Part shown: piece after piece, positions 25,929-34,520 of the stretch | How the letters are laid out: each line of letters begins with the position of its first letter | Position numbering within the stretch: the stretch's first letter is position 1 | Source: Candidatus Saccharicenans sp. | GTDB lineage: Bacteria; Acidobacteriota; Aminicenantia; Aminicenantales; Saccharicenantaceae | Reading direction: 5' to 3' | DNA: 64,000 nucleotides | Assembly: GCA_030017715.1 (NCBI GenBank) | Contig: JASEIU010000001.1 | Location: 458,677-522,676, forward strand | The notes under the pieces: model-generated | What the model saw: the letters and a program-made list of their open reading frames with translations, nothing else | Databases searched by the model: none | What the model was told of the DNA's origin: nothing | Position numbers and translations under genes: made by a program

Positions 25929-26501
25929 ATGCTTGATCCACTGAAAAAGATGATCATCCGACCAAAGGTTCCGGTCATTGTTGCCCTGCTGGTCGCCTTT
26001 CTGCTCTCCGCGCCTGTTGCTGGTTTGACCGGAGGCCTGAGCCTGTGGCTTACCTGGCCCGAGGCCGAAATAAAAAACCTGGCCCGAAACTTTGAATACT
26101 GCCTGGTGGACGGTTCAAAGTACAGGTTGAAAGACGGATGGTATGAGTCCGGCTCGGGACCGGATGATTATGTCCGGGTGAAGCTGGCCGCCCTGGCTGT
26201 CGGCGACCTTATCCATGACGAGCAGCCCGAGGCTGCGGTTATTCTGGTTTCAAATTTCGGCGGCAGCGGCTCCTTTTATGAGTTAACAGTGCTGGTCAAC
26301 CGGGGACAGGACCTGGAGCAGACCAATAATCTGGAGCTGGGAGACCGGGTGGAGATAAAAAGCCTGGCCATCTCCGGGGGTAAAATCAAGCTTCACCTGT
26401 TGACTCACGGACCGGAAGACCCGATGTGCTGTCCCAGCCGGAAGACGACTCTTATCTGCGGGCTGGTTTCCGGCCAACTTCAGCTTCTGGAAAAATATTG
26501 A
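25929..26501 (+). CDS. Exported LppP/LprE-like protein
   Basis: About 190 residues from ATG 25929 (ATG 25950 is also possible; the upstream extension to 25836 lacks coding character). A signal segment (VPVIVALLVAFLLSAP) is followed by a compact domain. It has DYVRVKLAALAVGDL, an AAVILVSNFGGSGSFYELTV strand pair, DRVEIKSLAI and the ending THGPEDPMCCPSRKT with paired cysteines. The GPxDPMCC ending is what I associate with LppP/LprE-type proteins; the relation is tentative. Function unknown. A hairpin plus nine T residues follows at 26516-26550. Confidence 0.65.
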   Translation: MLDPLKKMIIRPKVPVIVALLVAFLLSAPVAGLTGGLSLWLTWPEAEIKNLARNFEYCLVDGSKYRLKDGWYESGSGPDDYVRVKLAALAVGDLIHDEQPEAAVILVSNFGGSGSFYELTVLVNRGQDLEQTNNLELGDRVEIKSLAISGGKIKLHLLTHGPEDPMCCPSRKTTLICGLVSGQLQLLEKY

Positions 26502-26515
26502 AGGTCACGGGCCAT

Positions 26516-26550
26516 GGCCGATTTGGCGACGGCTGACTTCGTTTTTTTTT
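26516..26550 (+). terminator. Probable terminator after the LppP/LprE-like gene
   Basis: A short stem GGCCG (26516-26520) / CGGCT (26530-26534) is followed, after seven bases, by an uninterrupted run of nine T (26542-26550). Confidence 0.55.
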
Positions 26551-26676
26551 AAGAAGGCCCGTTCAGGAGAAAAAATTGCCTTGTCCCCGGGGCGGGTTTT
26601 CTATTCTCAGCCTTCTCCTTTGAGGCAGAGGATGGAGACTCCACTCCAGGTTAAAACCGAATCTGGTCGAGCAGCC

Positions 26677-27330
26677 TTAAAAGCCTATTCCCAGAAGGAC
26701 TGAAAAGCCGGTATTACGGGCTTTGTCGGTCGGAATGCTCGAGCCTTCCGACAGGATATTCCCCAGTCCATAATGGTAGCGGGCATCCGCAGTTATTTTG
26801 AAAAGGAGAGGAATTTTAACATCCAGGCCGATACCGCCGACGGCCGCCAGGCAGCTGCTCCTGAAATCGTCTTTTATATCTTCTTCTTCTGACTGCCCCA
26901 TGAAGGTGAGCTTAGCCTTAGCTTTCTGAAGGTAGTTATAAGAGGGACCACCGAAGATATAAAGCTTTACCGGTCCGGCCGGGATAACATTCAATCTGAC
27001 CAGCAGCGGTATTTCAATGTAGTCCAGCCTGACCTGGGCCTGGGCCAGGGAGGTCGGGTCGGAAGGGTCAAGCAGAGTCTGAGCTTCCAGGCCACGGCGA
27101 GAATAGAGAACTTCGGGCTGAATCCCGATTGGTCCTAAGTTGAGGCTGAGGAAAGCGCCGAAACAGTAGCCCTGAAGATACTTCTGTCCCGGCATATCAA
27201 TGGCCGGGCTGAAGACGATTTTGGAATTATTCAGGCCGCCTTTAACCCCGAAGGTAATACCGGCCACGGCCGGAGAAGCAGACAGGCCTGCCAGGAGAAT
27301 TATCAAAGAAACAACAATCACTTTCTTCAT
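26677..27330 (-). CDS. PorT-family outer-membrane beta-barrel protein
   Basis: A 217-residue protein with a clear signal peptide (VIVVSLIILLAGLSASPAVA) and the PorT/OMP_b-brl_2 pattern: GITFGVKGGLNNSKI at the mature N-terminus, IGIQPEVLYSRRG, LDYIEIPLLVRLN and a final amphipathic FSVLLGIGF strand. Usually an eight-stranded outer-membrane barrel of unknown role. GGAGGTCACA precedes the ATG. It shares its design with the 37301-37924 gene, though sequences differ, so they are distant paralogues. Confidence 0.85.
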   Translation of the reverse strand: MKKVIVVSLIILLAGLSASPAVAGITFGVKGGLNNSKIVFSPAIDMPGQKYLQGYCFGAFLSLNLGPIGIQPEVLYSRRGLEAQTLLDPSDPTSLAQAQVRLDYIEIPLLVRLNVIPAGPVKLYIFGGPSYNYLQKAKAKLTFMGQSEEEDIKDDFRSSCLAAVGGIGLDVKIPLLFKITADARYHYGLGNILSEGSSIPTDKARNTGFSVLLGIGF

Positions 27331-27589
27331 TGTGACCTCCTCTAAATAAATCTAATAAATTTAATCAGCCGAAGGCAAGAAAATTTTTGTTCTTGTCGGC
27401 CGGCGAATTTTTCCGCCTCTCAAATTAGTCGGAGGATAAGGGTGGGCGAGGAAAAATTCCGTTTTCAGGGGAGAAATAATGCGGTTTCTCGAGTTATTAC
27501 CGGGCTGAATCTGTCCGTCAGTCTTCCGGGGTCGGCCGGGTTATCCGGTCCCGGCTCGGCCCCTGCATTCATATTTATCCGACCTGCGG

Positions 27590-28372
27590 TCAGTTAACAA
27601 TTTTTCCCGAAATTATGAGTATCAATCCCTTATGATTGACGCTGGTTGCTCCTTCGGTAATCCTGGAGACACCCACCACTGTCCGGTCTCCGGATTTCAG
27701 GCTTAAGTTGCTGTCAATGAGGGGAAGGGGGTTGAGGGGGCTCCAGACTTTCTCTCCGGAAGGCAGCGTTGTTTCAGCTTTGACCTGGCGCAGATAAATA
27801 TTTAATTTGATGCTGCCCGGCGGCGGGTCGGCTGCTGTTTCGGGTCTCAGGGTTATATCAAACTGATTATTCGGTCCGAACGAAATCACGGATTGCTTTC
27901 GGTCCATGGCCCTGACCATGGTGGTGTCCAGTATCTCGTAGCCCTTAAAGCGCAGAAGCTTCTGCAATTCTTTGATCAGGGGGTCATTTTTGAGTTCGGC
28001 ATCTATGGCCCCGGCCGATTCAGAAGCTATTATCAATTGCAGGCTAAAGACCATATCCCTGGGCTTGACATCGATCTTCCTGATGACCTCCAGCATCTTT
28101 TCCAGGTTTTCCGGGTTGTCGGACAGTGTTAAAAAATTGGTCTTATCATCGGTGCTGACCCTGGTGTCGGGTCCAAAATAGGGGACCAGCAGTTTTCTTA
28201 CTGTCTCGGCTTCGGCGTATTGCAGCTTGACCACCCCCTGCTTAATGACCCTGAGTTCCTGCTGTCTGGCCTGATCGGGAGTGTCAGCCGCCAGAAGCGG
28301 CTTGGGGATAACCAGACAGGCGGTTAAGAAGATTAAAATAAGAAAAAATTCTGGCCGCTTACCGTTTTTCAT
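27590..28372 (-). CDS. Exported protein with secretin N-domain (NolW-like)
   Basis: A 260-residue protein with signal peptide (about 1-28). Residues 42-110 resemble the secretin/NolW N-domain: VVKLQYAEAETVRKLLVPYF, then DDKTNFLTLSDNPENLEKMLEVIRKID. The secretin pore domain is absent; residues 115-260 form another small domain ending LILIISGKIVN. It overlaps the anti-sigma gene by 14 bases and has its own AAGGAG, so it is the third member of an ECF sigma operon. It may act as a periplasmic scaffold or signal sensor (inference). Confidence 0.7.
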   Translation of the reverse strand: MKNGKRPEFFLILIFLTACLVIPKPLLAADTPDQARQQELRVIKQGVVKLQYAEAETVRKLLVPYFGPDTRVSTDDKTNFLTLSDNPENLEKMLEVIRKIDVKPRDMVFSLQLIIASESAGAIDAELKNDPLIKELQKLLRFKGYEILDTTMVRAMDRKQSVISFGPNNQFDITLRPETAADPPPGSIKLNIYLRQVKAETTLPSGEKVWSPLNPLPLIDSNLSLKSGDRTVVGVSRITEGATSVNHKGLILIISGKIVN

Positions 28373-29075
28373 TCTTTACTCCTTCTAAACTAAAATTCCG
28401 GTCGAGGATCCAGACCACCTGGACCCCCGATTCCGGCAGGACGAAAGCCATTTCTATTCTGTCCGGCGGCCGGGCAGCCGGGTTTTCTGCGGCGGTTGAT
28501 TTCCCGGAAAGCAATTCTTCCCGGATTTTCCCGATCTTGCCCGCCGGTCCGGCTGAAGTCTCAGCTTCGGCTAATTTTTCGGTTAGCTTCTCCGCGGCTG
28601 ATTGAGTGGGTTGTCCGGCCGTCATTTCGGCCTCTGTTCCGGTTTTTTCTTGACGGTTTTCGGAGAAGGTGGCTTCCTTCACGGCGACAGCTGTTGACGG
28701 GAGTTGATGCCTGCCCTGACGAACAAGGACTCCGGTCAGAACTATCAGCGCGATTATTCCTGCGGCCAGGGCCAGGCGAAAAGCTGACTCTCTCTGGACC
28801 ACGAAAACCCGGGCCGGGCGGGATTTGACAGGAGGCTCAATTGCGGAGATTCGTTTCATAAGCTTCGACCAGCTCTTTTCATCCCAGTCGGGCAAGCGGC
28901 TGCGTTCGGCCAGGTCGGCTTTTTTAATCTTCAGGAGCGCCTCTTTCAGGCTCTGGAGTTCATGCCGGCAGGCAGAGCAGCCTTCAAGATGTTTCTCTAC
29001 CCTGATTTTCAGGACTGGTCTTAGGTCATCGGAAACGTAAAGAGCCAGTTTTTTTTGGATGCTTTTACATTTCAT
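28359..29075 (-). CDS. Zinc-finger anti-sigma factor
   Basis: A 238-residue membrane protein. The N-terminal ZAS domain has HLEGCSACRHEL (H-x3-C-x2-C). A single membrane helix lies near residues 98-116 (LALAAGIIALIVLTGVLV). The periplasmic tail of about 120 residues is Glu/Ala/Thr-rich and probably flexible, ending in a small conserved-looking segment. It would hold the neighbouring ECF sigma factor inactive until a periplasmic signal arrives. The start overlaps the sigma gene by 11 bases. Confidence 0.85.
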   Translation of the reverse strand: MKCKSIQKKLALYVSDDLRPVLKIRVEKHLEGCSACRHELQSLKEALLKIKKADLAERSRLPDWDEKSWSKLMKRISAIEPPVKSRPARVFVVQRESAFRLALAAGIIALIVLTGVLVRQGRHQLPSTAVAVKEATFSENRQEKTGTEAEMTAGQPTQSAAEKLTEKLAEAETSAGPAGKIGKIREELLSGKSTAAENPAARPPDRIEMAFVLPESGVQVVWILDRNFSLEGVKNEKR

Positions 29076-29673
29076 TTGCGTCCCCGTCTTCCGGACCGGA
29101 TGTTTTCTGCCCGCCCAGGATCTGTCTTATCTTTTTCCGGGCAGAACTCAGGCTCACCCTGACCGAAAGGCTTGATGTCTTAAGCAGGTCGGCTGTTTTC
29201 CGGATGCTCAGTCCCTCGAGATCTCGCAGAATAAAAACCTGCCTTTCCCTGGGGCTTAGCTGGCGAAGGCAACCGTTGAGATCCAGGTTTAGGTCAGAAT
29301 GCATTTCTGATGCCGGTTGTCTGGATGAACTGCTGGCGGCCCTACCCAACCCCGGGTTATCCGGGGCCTCGGCTTCGATAGAAATCCGCCCGGCTCCGGC
29401 TTCCAGTTTTTTCTTTCGCTGCCAGTCCTTAGCCAGGTTGGCGGCAATCTGGAAAAGCCAGTTGCGGAAATTCCTTTCCTGGTCGAAGCGGCCAAGATAC
29501 CGGAAAGATCTTAAGAGCGTCTCCTGGGCAATGTCCATGGCCTCTTCCATATCTCCGGTCATTCTGTATGCCAGATGGAGAAGAGAGCGACGGTATGGAA
29601 GCACCAGTTCCTCAAAAGCTGAGCTCTCGCCGGACAGGGCTTTCCACACCAGCTCTTTTTCTCTTTCATCCAT
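29065..29673 (-). CDS. ECF-type RNA polymerase sigma factor
   Basis: A 202-residue sigma-70 family protein of the extracytoplasmic function group. Region 2 is at about residues 22-90 (YRMTGDMEEAMDIAQETLLRS and FRNWLFQIAANLAKDW). Region 4 is at about 130-185 (LSPRERQVFILRDLEGLSIRKTADLL). The linker between them is Gly/Ala/Ser-rich. It heads the operon sigma/anti-sigma/secretin-N protein. The target regulon is unknown; self-regulation is usual for this group. The ribosome site is weak. Confidence 0.92.
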   Translation of the reverse strand: MDEREKELVWKALSGESSAFEELVLPYRRSLLHLAYRMTGDMEEAMDIAQETLLRSFRYLGRFDQERNFRNWLFQIAANLAKDWQRKKKLEAGAGRISIEAEAPDNPGLGRAASSSSRQPASEMHSDLNLDLNGCLRQLSPRERQVFILRDLEGLSIRKTADLLKTSSLSVRVSLSSARKKIRQILGGQKTSGPEDGDANEM

Positions 29674-29924
29674 CTACCTATCTATACCACCGGTGACGGA
29701 TAAATGTTAATAAGAAGGTAAAAGGGGCAGCGATTCTGAGCCGGGCAACAGGTGTAGAGGCATTAATAGAATCTCTAAAAGAATCTGATGACCGGGGACG
29801 ATAACAGTGAAGAGATAATAAGAATGCCGGCTGGAATGACCGCCGTTTGATTTGTCAGGTCATCGCCGGCCGGGACCGGTTTGGCACAATTAATAAATAT
29901 GTCTTTATCGACGGCTGATGGCGT
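29674..29924. other. Divergent intergenic region, no gene seen
   Basis: The upstream DNA of the ECF operon (minus) and the sialidase-like gene (plus). It contains GCCGG/CCGGC pairs near 29830-29876 but no RNA gene I can recognise. A TGGCAC at 29882 has no TTGC partner at the right spacing, so it is not a sigma-54 site. Confidence 0.3.
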
Positions 29925-29952
29925 TTGTTAAAGTTTTATATTTATGTAATAT
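29925..29952 (+). promoter_or_regulatory. Promoter of the sialidase-like/M55 operon
   Basis: TTGTTA (29925-29930), a 16-base spacer and TAATAT (29947-29952) lie about 40 bases before ATG 29991. Finding a promoter here argues against the longer in-frame start at 29925. Confidence 0.55.
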
Positions 29953-29990
29953 TTTCCTTCAGAGATAAGTTTGGAAAACGTGGAGAGCAA

Positions 29991-31148
29991 ATGAATAAGG
30001 CAGCGATCAGGAGCTCAATAACATCGTTTATTTTACTTGCCGGTCTCCTGCTATCACTTCCCGAATTTTCACTCCCGCGCGATGAATCCGGGCGCCGGGT
30101 TCATCCGGCCTGTAAGCTTCTGGAAATAACCAGACCTGGCCCGTTCGTTCTGATGGCCGACGGCAGTCTGGCCATGGTGGATGACCGCGGCTTTTGCCTC
30201 AGCCGGGACCGCGGGAAAACCTGGACGGAACCGGTTTTTGTCTGCCGCGGACTCAATCCGGCTGAGCCGGCCTCTTATTATCTTCTACGGACAAAAAGTA
30301 ATGTTCTTATCCTTGTCTATTTGAATTTTGAAGGGAAAAAATTCAGCTGGGACACCGAGAAAAACGAACCCGGCGACTGCCGGCTTGAAGTCTGGTCGAT
30401 AAGAAGTCTTGATGGTGGCCGCACCTGGGTTGACAACCAGAGGATTCTTGAAGGTTATAATCCCAACTTCTTCGGCCTGATTCAGACTTCATCCGGCCGG
30501 GTTGTGGTGCCCCTGCAGCATCTGGTTTCCGACCCCGGCAGGCTGGTAGTCTGTTCCTTTTATTCGGATGATGACGGAAAGAGCTGGCGGCGCAGCAACT
30601 GGATTGACCTCGGCGGACACGGCCACCACGACGGTGCCTTCGAGCCGACGGTGGCCGAACTTCCAGACGGCCGGCTGTTGATGCTCATCAGGACCGGCTT
30701 TGACCGGTTCTGGCAGGCCATCTCGGATGACGGAAAGTACTGGCGGACGATTCAACCTTCATCGATAGAGGCCAGCAGCTCACCCGGTTATCTTGTGAGG
30801 CTAAGAAGCGGGCGGCTGGTTCTGGTCTGGAACAGACTCAACCCGGAAGACCGCCTCTGGCCCAAGACCAGGCCGACTCCGTTTCATTCTGAACTTCCAG
30901 CTTCCTGGCATCGCGAGGAGCTAAGTATAGCCTTTTCCGATGATGGCTTTCACTGGTCCGAGCCGGTGGTCATAGCTAAACAGCCTGGCGGACAGCTGAG
31001 CTATCCTTACGTTTTTGAACCCGAACCCGGTGTTCTCTGGGTGGTGGCCGGGTTTGCTTTTAAGAAATCCTGGGAAGACCCCTGGCCGCTTCGCCTTGAG
31101 CTTCGGGAAAAAGATTTTATTGTCGCCTCGAAAAGAAAAATAAAATAA
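29991..31148 (+). CDS. Exported sialidase-like (BNR/Asp-box) protein
   Basis: A 385-residue protein with signal peptide (SSITSFILLAGLLLSLPEF) and a six-bladed sialidase-type propeller. Four Asp-box motifs are visible: SRDRGKTW, SLDGGRTW, SDDDGKSW and SDDGFHWSE. Arg-rich patches such as MLIRTGFDRFW could match the arginine triad, but I cannot place all catalytic residues, so exo-alpha-sialidase activity is uncertain; many such proteins act on other glycans or only bind. ATG 29991 is chosen for the GGAGAG site and the upstream promoter. The M55 peptidase gene follows after 18 bases. Confidence 0.78.
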   Translation: MNKAAIRSSITSFILLAGLLLSLPEFSLPRDESGRRVHPACKLLEITRPGPFVLMADGSLAMVDDRGFCLSRDRGKTWTEPVFVCRGLNPAEPASYYLLRTKSNVLILVYLNFEGKKFSWDTEKNEPGDCRLEVWSIRSLDGGRTWVDNQRILEGYNPNFFGLIQTSSGRVVVPLQHLVSDPGRLVVCSFYSDDDGKSWRRSNWIDLGGHGHHDGAFEPTVAELPDGRLLMLIRTGFDRFWQAISDDGKYWRTIQPSSIEASSSPGYLVRLRSGRLVLVWNRLNPEDRLWPKTRPTPFHSELPASWHREELSIAFSDDGFHWSEPVVIAKQPGGQLSYPYVFEPEPGVLWVVAGFAFKKSWEDPWPLRLELREKDFIVASKRKIK

Positions 31149-31166
31149 TACAGGGAGGAGGTAAGC

Positions 31167-32066
31167 ATGAGACAGAAAATTTTCCGGTTTATTGTTTCCG
31201 GGGCTCTGATTTTTATGGTGGTCGGGCCGGCTTCAGCCCAGGTGAAAAAACCCAGAATATATATTTCTGTCGATATCGAAGGCATTGCCCATGTGGTTAA
31301 CGCTCAGACCGCCGCCGGCCAGTTTGATTATGAACGCGGGCGGAGACTGATGACGGCCGAAGTCAACGCGGCCATCGAAGGTTGCCTGGCTGCCGGCGCC
31401 GGAGAGATTATAGTTTCGGATTCTCACGGCAATGCCCAGAATATCATCCCTGAGGAGCTGAATGAAAAGGCCTATCTGATCAGATCCTTTCCCCGTCCGC
31501 TCCTGCAGATGGAAGGAATTGATTCCAGCTTTGACGGAGTGATTTTTATCGGTTACCATCCCAGGGAAGGGACACCTGAAGCCAACCTGTCCCACACCAT
31601 CTGGGGGACTAAATTCGGGGAAATAAAAGTCAACGGCCGGGTGGTCTCAGAAGCCCTGTTCAACGCTGCGGTGGCCGGTCATTTTGAAGTTCCGGTAATT
31701 CTGGTGTGCGGAGATCAGAATGTGGTGAAGGAAGCCAGAGAGAATTTCCCGGGAGTGGAAACAGCAATGACGAAGCAGTCGCTCGGGTTCCTTTCAGCCA
31801 TGTCTCCCCATCCGAAAGTGGTTCAGGCGGAAATAAGAAAGAAAGCCGAACAGGCAGTCAGGAAAATAAAAGAAATCAAACCCTTTATGGTTCAGAAGCC
31901 GGTTCTTCTGGAAATTGCCTTCAAGAATATCTTTGATGCCGAAACCACTGCCTACCTGCCCTGGGTCAAGAGAACTGAGGGCAAGGTCATCCAGGTGGAA
32001 TTCGCCGATATGCTGGAGACCAACCGTTTTATAACCGCGCTTTTTGCCATCAATAATCGCACCTGA
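31167..32066 (+). CDS. M55 family D-aminopeptidase (DppA-like), exported
   Basis: A 299-residue protein: signal peptide (about 1-25), then the M55 fold. Metal ligands typical of DppA are visible in ISVDIEGIAHV (D-x-E), VSDSHGNAQNI (His) and FIGYHPREG, with SHTIW contributing another His. DppA-type enzymes release D-amino acids such as D-Ala from peptides and form decamers around a dinuclear zinc centre. Export to the periplasm is less usual, since DppA of Bacillus is cytoplasmic, and points to cell-wall peptide scavenging (inference). GGGAGGAGG precedes the ATG. Same operon as the sialidase-like gene. Confidence 0.88.
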   Translation: MRQKIFRFIVSGALIFMVVGPASAQVKKPRIYISVDIEGIAHVVNAQTAAGQFDYERGRRLMTAEVNAAIEGCLAAGAGEIIVSDSHGNAQNIIPEELNEKAYLIRSFPRPLLQMEGIDSSFDGVIFIGYHPREGTPEANLSHTIWGTKFGEIKVNGRVVSEALFNAAVAGHFEVPVILVCGDQNVVKEARENFPGVETAMTKQSLGFLSAMSPHPKVVQAEIRKKAEQAVRKIKEIKPFMVQKPVLLEIAFKNIFDAETTAYLPWVKRTEGKVIQVEFADMLETNRFITALFAINNRT

Positions 32067-32073
32067 AGAGCAG

Positions 32074-32103
32074 AATCAATTCTTGCCAGACAATAAATTG
32101 ATT
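32074..32103. repeat. AT-rich inverted repeat after the M55 gene
   Basis: Perfect arms AATCAATT (32074-32081) and AATTGATT (32096-32103) with a 14-base loop. No T-run follows, so it is a palindrome or weak stem rather than a standard terminator. Confidence 0.45.
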
Positions 32104-32245
32104 GGCCGGGCCGCAGAGGGGTAAACAGGAAGAGAAAAAGCGCTCCTGGCCTGGAGCTGAACTTTCGGGAATCGACATTGGCAAGGCCTGCCTACATCCT
32201 GACCGGGCCGGCCGTATGAATCGGAATTTGCCATCCGGCGGGTTT

Positions 32246-32254
32246 TGTTATAAT
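32246..32254 (+). promoter_or_regulatory. Extended -10 promoter of the Kef-type gene
   Basis: TGTTATAAT: a perfect TATAAT (32249-32254) with the upstream TG of an extended -10 element, 42 bases before the start codon. No -35 of quality is seen. Confidence 0.55.
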
Positions 32255-32296
32255 TATCTTAAATAGTCCGGATAATCATCGCGGCAAGAAAGTAAG

Positions 32297-34279
32297 ATGA
32301 GTATTTTTATTCTGGCTGAACTGTTGACGGTCCTGCTGGCTTCCATTCTGGTGATCGTCCTGTTCCACCGCCTGAAGATTCCGGCCGTGGTCGGCTTTCT
32401 GATTACCGGCATCCTGCTCGGACCCGGCGGACTCGGACTGGTCAAGGACCTGCGGGTGATAAATGCCCTGGCTGAAATCGGAGTGATGATGCTTCTGTTC
32501 ATCATCGGGATCGAGTTTTCCATCGAGCGTCTTAAGAGAATCCAGCGCTATTTCTGGTTCGGCGGCAGCCTGCAGGTACTGTTTACCGTCGTTATTGTGG
32601 GGCTGCTATCCCGGCTGCTCGGGGCCAGGGCCGAGGAAGCCATCACCTATGGGTTCCTGGTGGCTTTAAGCTCAACGGCCGTGGTGTTGAAGTTGTTGTC
32701 TGACAGGCGCCAAATCGATTCCCCGCACGGGCAGATTTCCATGGGAATACTTATATTTCAGGACCTGGCCCTGGTTCCGATGCTGGCTCTGATACCGCTC
32801 CTGGCCAACCTAAAATCGGTATCGCTGGCAGCCCTCGGCGGCCGTTTTTCCCTTAGTCTGGCTGCCGTGGCCGCAATCTTTTTCCTGGCCAGGAACGTTA
32901 TGCCGGCGGTGATCTCAGTTATCGTCAGAACCAGAATCAAAGAGATCTTCCTGTTGTCGGCACTGCTGGCCTGTTTTGGGATGGCCTATCTCACCTCCTC
33001 GCTCGGATTGTCCCTGGCGCTCGGGGCTTTTTTAGCCGGAGTGATCATCTCTGAATCGCCCTACAGCCATCAGGTGGTGTCCGACATTCTGCCTTTCAAG
33101 GATGTTTTCAACAGTCTGTTTTTTGTCTCGATCGGGATGCTGCTCGACACCCGCCTGGCCTGGAAATTAAGATGGTCAGTGCTGGCCGTGGTGGCCGGTA
33201 TCGTTCTTATCAAACTGGCGGTAGTTTTCTTGACGGTAAGGTTGATGAAATTTAATTTCAGGGTGGCCCTTCTCACCGCTCTCGGGCTGGCTCAGATAGG
33301 AGAGTTCTCGTTTGTTCTCGCCGGTGTCAGCCGGGACAACGAGCTGCTGACGGGACAGATCTTCCAGGTTTTTATGGCCGCTTCAGTCCTGACCATCCTG
33401 GTTACTCCGCTGCTGATGGGAATCGGTCCCGGGCTGGCGGCTAGAATTCGGGAAACCGCCGCCCGGCCGGCTGGCCCCGAACCTGCCGGTTCTGAGAATC
33501 TATCGTTCCAGGACCACGTAATTATTGCCGGATTTGGTCTGAACGGCCGGAACCTGGCCCGGGTGCTTAAAGAGACAGGCATCTCTTATCTGATCGTCGA
33601 GATTAATCCGGAGACCTTCCGGGCGGCCTGTCAGGCGGGAGAACCGATAATTTTCGGGGATGCTTCCAGCCAGGTTATTCTGAATGAGGCCGGCCTGGCC
33701 AGGGCCCGGGCTCTGGTGGTAGCCATTTCCGACCCGGCCGGTGCCAGGCGAGCCATCAGCCTCGCCAGGAAATCGAACCCGGAAATTTTTATAGTCGTCC
33801 GGACGCGCTTCGCTTCCGAAATAGAAGAACTGTACCGTCTTGGGGCCAATGACGTCATTCCGGAAGAGTTTGAAACTTCGATCGAGATCTTCGTCCGGGT
33901 TCTGGAAAAATATCACCTGCCGCGCAATATCATCAACACCCAGGTCCAGATCATCCGGAGCGAAAGGTACGGAATCCTGAGGGGCGCCCGGTCTTCATCC
34001 CGGAGGCTCTCAGATAAAATTTATGACTATCTGGAAGCCGGGGTGGTGGAAACTTTTCTCGTCCCGAACGGCTCCTGGGTAGCCGGCCAGACTCTGGGAG
34101 CAATTGACCTCCGGGGAAGAACGGGGGTTACAGTCATAGCGCTGGTCAGGAACGAGAAGACCCACAGCGGCCCGGGGGCTGAATTCCGCCTGCAAGAGCG
34201 AGATATCCTGGTGCTGGTGGGCGACCACCGGGCCATGGATGAGGCCTTTGCTTATCTGGAAGAGGGTCGGCCGGCCTGA
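32297..34279 (+). CDS. Kef-type monovalent cation/proton antiporter with RCK domains
   Basis: A 660-residue CPA2 antiporter. Twelve or so membrane helices fill residues 5-385 (for example AVVGFLITGILLGPGGLGL and LGAFLAGVIISESPYSHQV). A TrkA-N/RCK domain follows at about 400-515 with the NAD-binding glycine motif VIIAGFGLNGRNLA and acidic IVEINPE. A TrkA-C domain lies at about 570-655. It exchanges K+ or Na+ for H+ across the inner membrane, gated by a nucleotide or thiol ligand. It appears to be a single-gene unit with an extended -10 promoter and a hairpin terminator. Confidence 0.93.
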   Translation: MSIFILAELLTVLLASILVIVLFHRLKIPAVVGFLITGILLGPGGLGLVKDLRVINALAEIGVMMLLFIIGIEFSIERLKRIQRYFWFGGSLQVLFTVVIVGLLSRLLGARAEEAITYGFLVALSSTAVVLKLLSDRRQIDSPHGQISMGILIFQDLALVPMLALIPLLANLKSVSLAALGGRFSLSLAAVAAIFFLARNVMPAVISVIVRTRIKEIFLLSALLACFGMAYLTSSLGLSLALGAFLAGVIISESPYSHQVVSDILPFKDVFNSLFFVSIGMLLDTRLAWKLRWSVLAVVAGIVLIKLAVVFLTVRLMKFNFRVALLTALGLAQIGEFSFVLAGVSRDNELLTGQIFQVFMAASVLTILVTPLLMGIGPGLAARIRETAARPAGPEPAGSENLSFQDHVIIAGFGLNGRNLARVLKETGISYLIVEINPETFRAACQAGEPIIFGDASSQVILNEAGLARARALVVAISDPAGARRAISLARKSNPEIFIVVRTRFASEIEELYRLGANDVIPEEFETSIEIFVRVLEKYHLPRNIINTQVQIIRSERYGILRGARSSSRRLSDKIYDYLEAGVVETFLVPNGSWVAGQTLGAIDLRGRTGVTVIALVRNEKTHSGPGAEFRLQERDILVLVGDHRAMDEAFAYLEEGRPA

Positions 34280-34304
34280 AAATTCGCCCTGACGACAATC
34301 CGGA

Positions 34305-34352
34305 AGAACTTAAGACTATCGCCGGGTTGATAATCTTAAGGTTCTGGTTTTC
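34305..34352 (+). terminator. Probable terminator of the Kef-type gene
   Basis: Arms AGAACTTAAGA (34305-34315) and TCTTAAGGTTCT (34334-34345) pair over 11 bases with one bulge; GGTTTTCC follows. The stem is AT-rich and the T-run short, so strength is uncertain. Confidence 0.5.
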
Positions 34353-34520
34353 CAGGCTCTGAAAATCCGGGCTTCCGGAGGTGCGGGTTATGAGCCTTTA
34401 TAACAAGCCTTCAAACCTGATTAACCGGGGCTCGGTTCCGCCTTTGTCTTGAAGGGATTGAAAAGACAGAAACCTATAGTTTATACTAACAATAGTCTGT
34501 TAGAGGTAGAATTTATAGGG

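Noticed and set aside
29882..29899. TGGCAC element that looks like the -24 half of a sigma-54 promoter
   Set aside because: No GC at the -12 position with correct spacing (AATTAATAAA follows).
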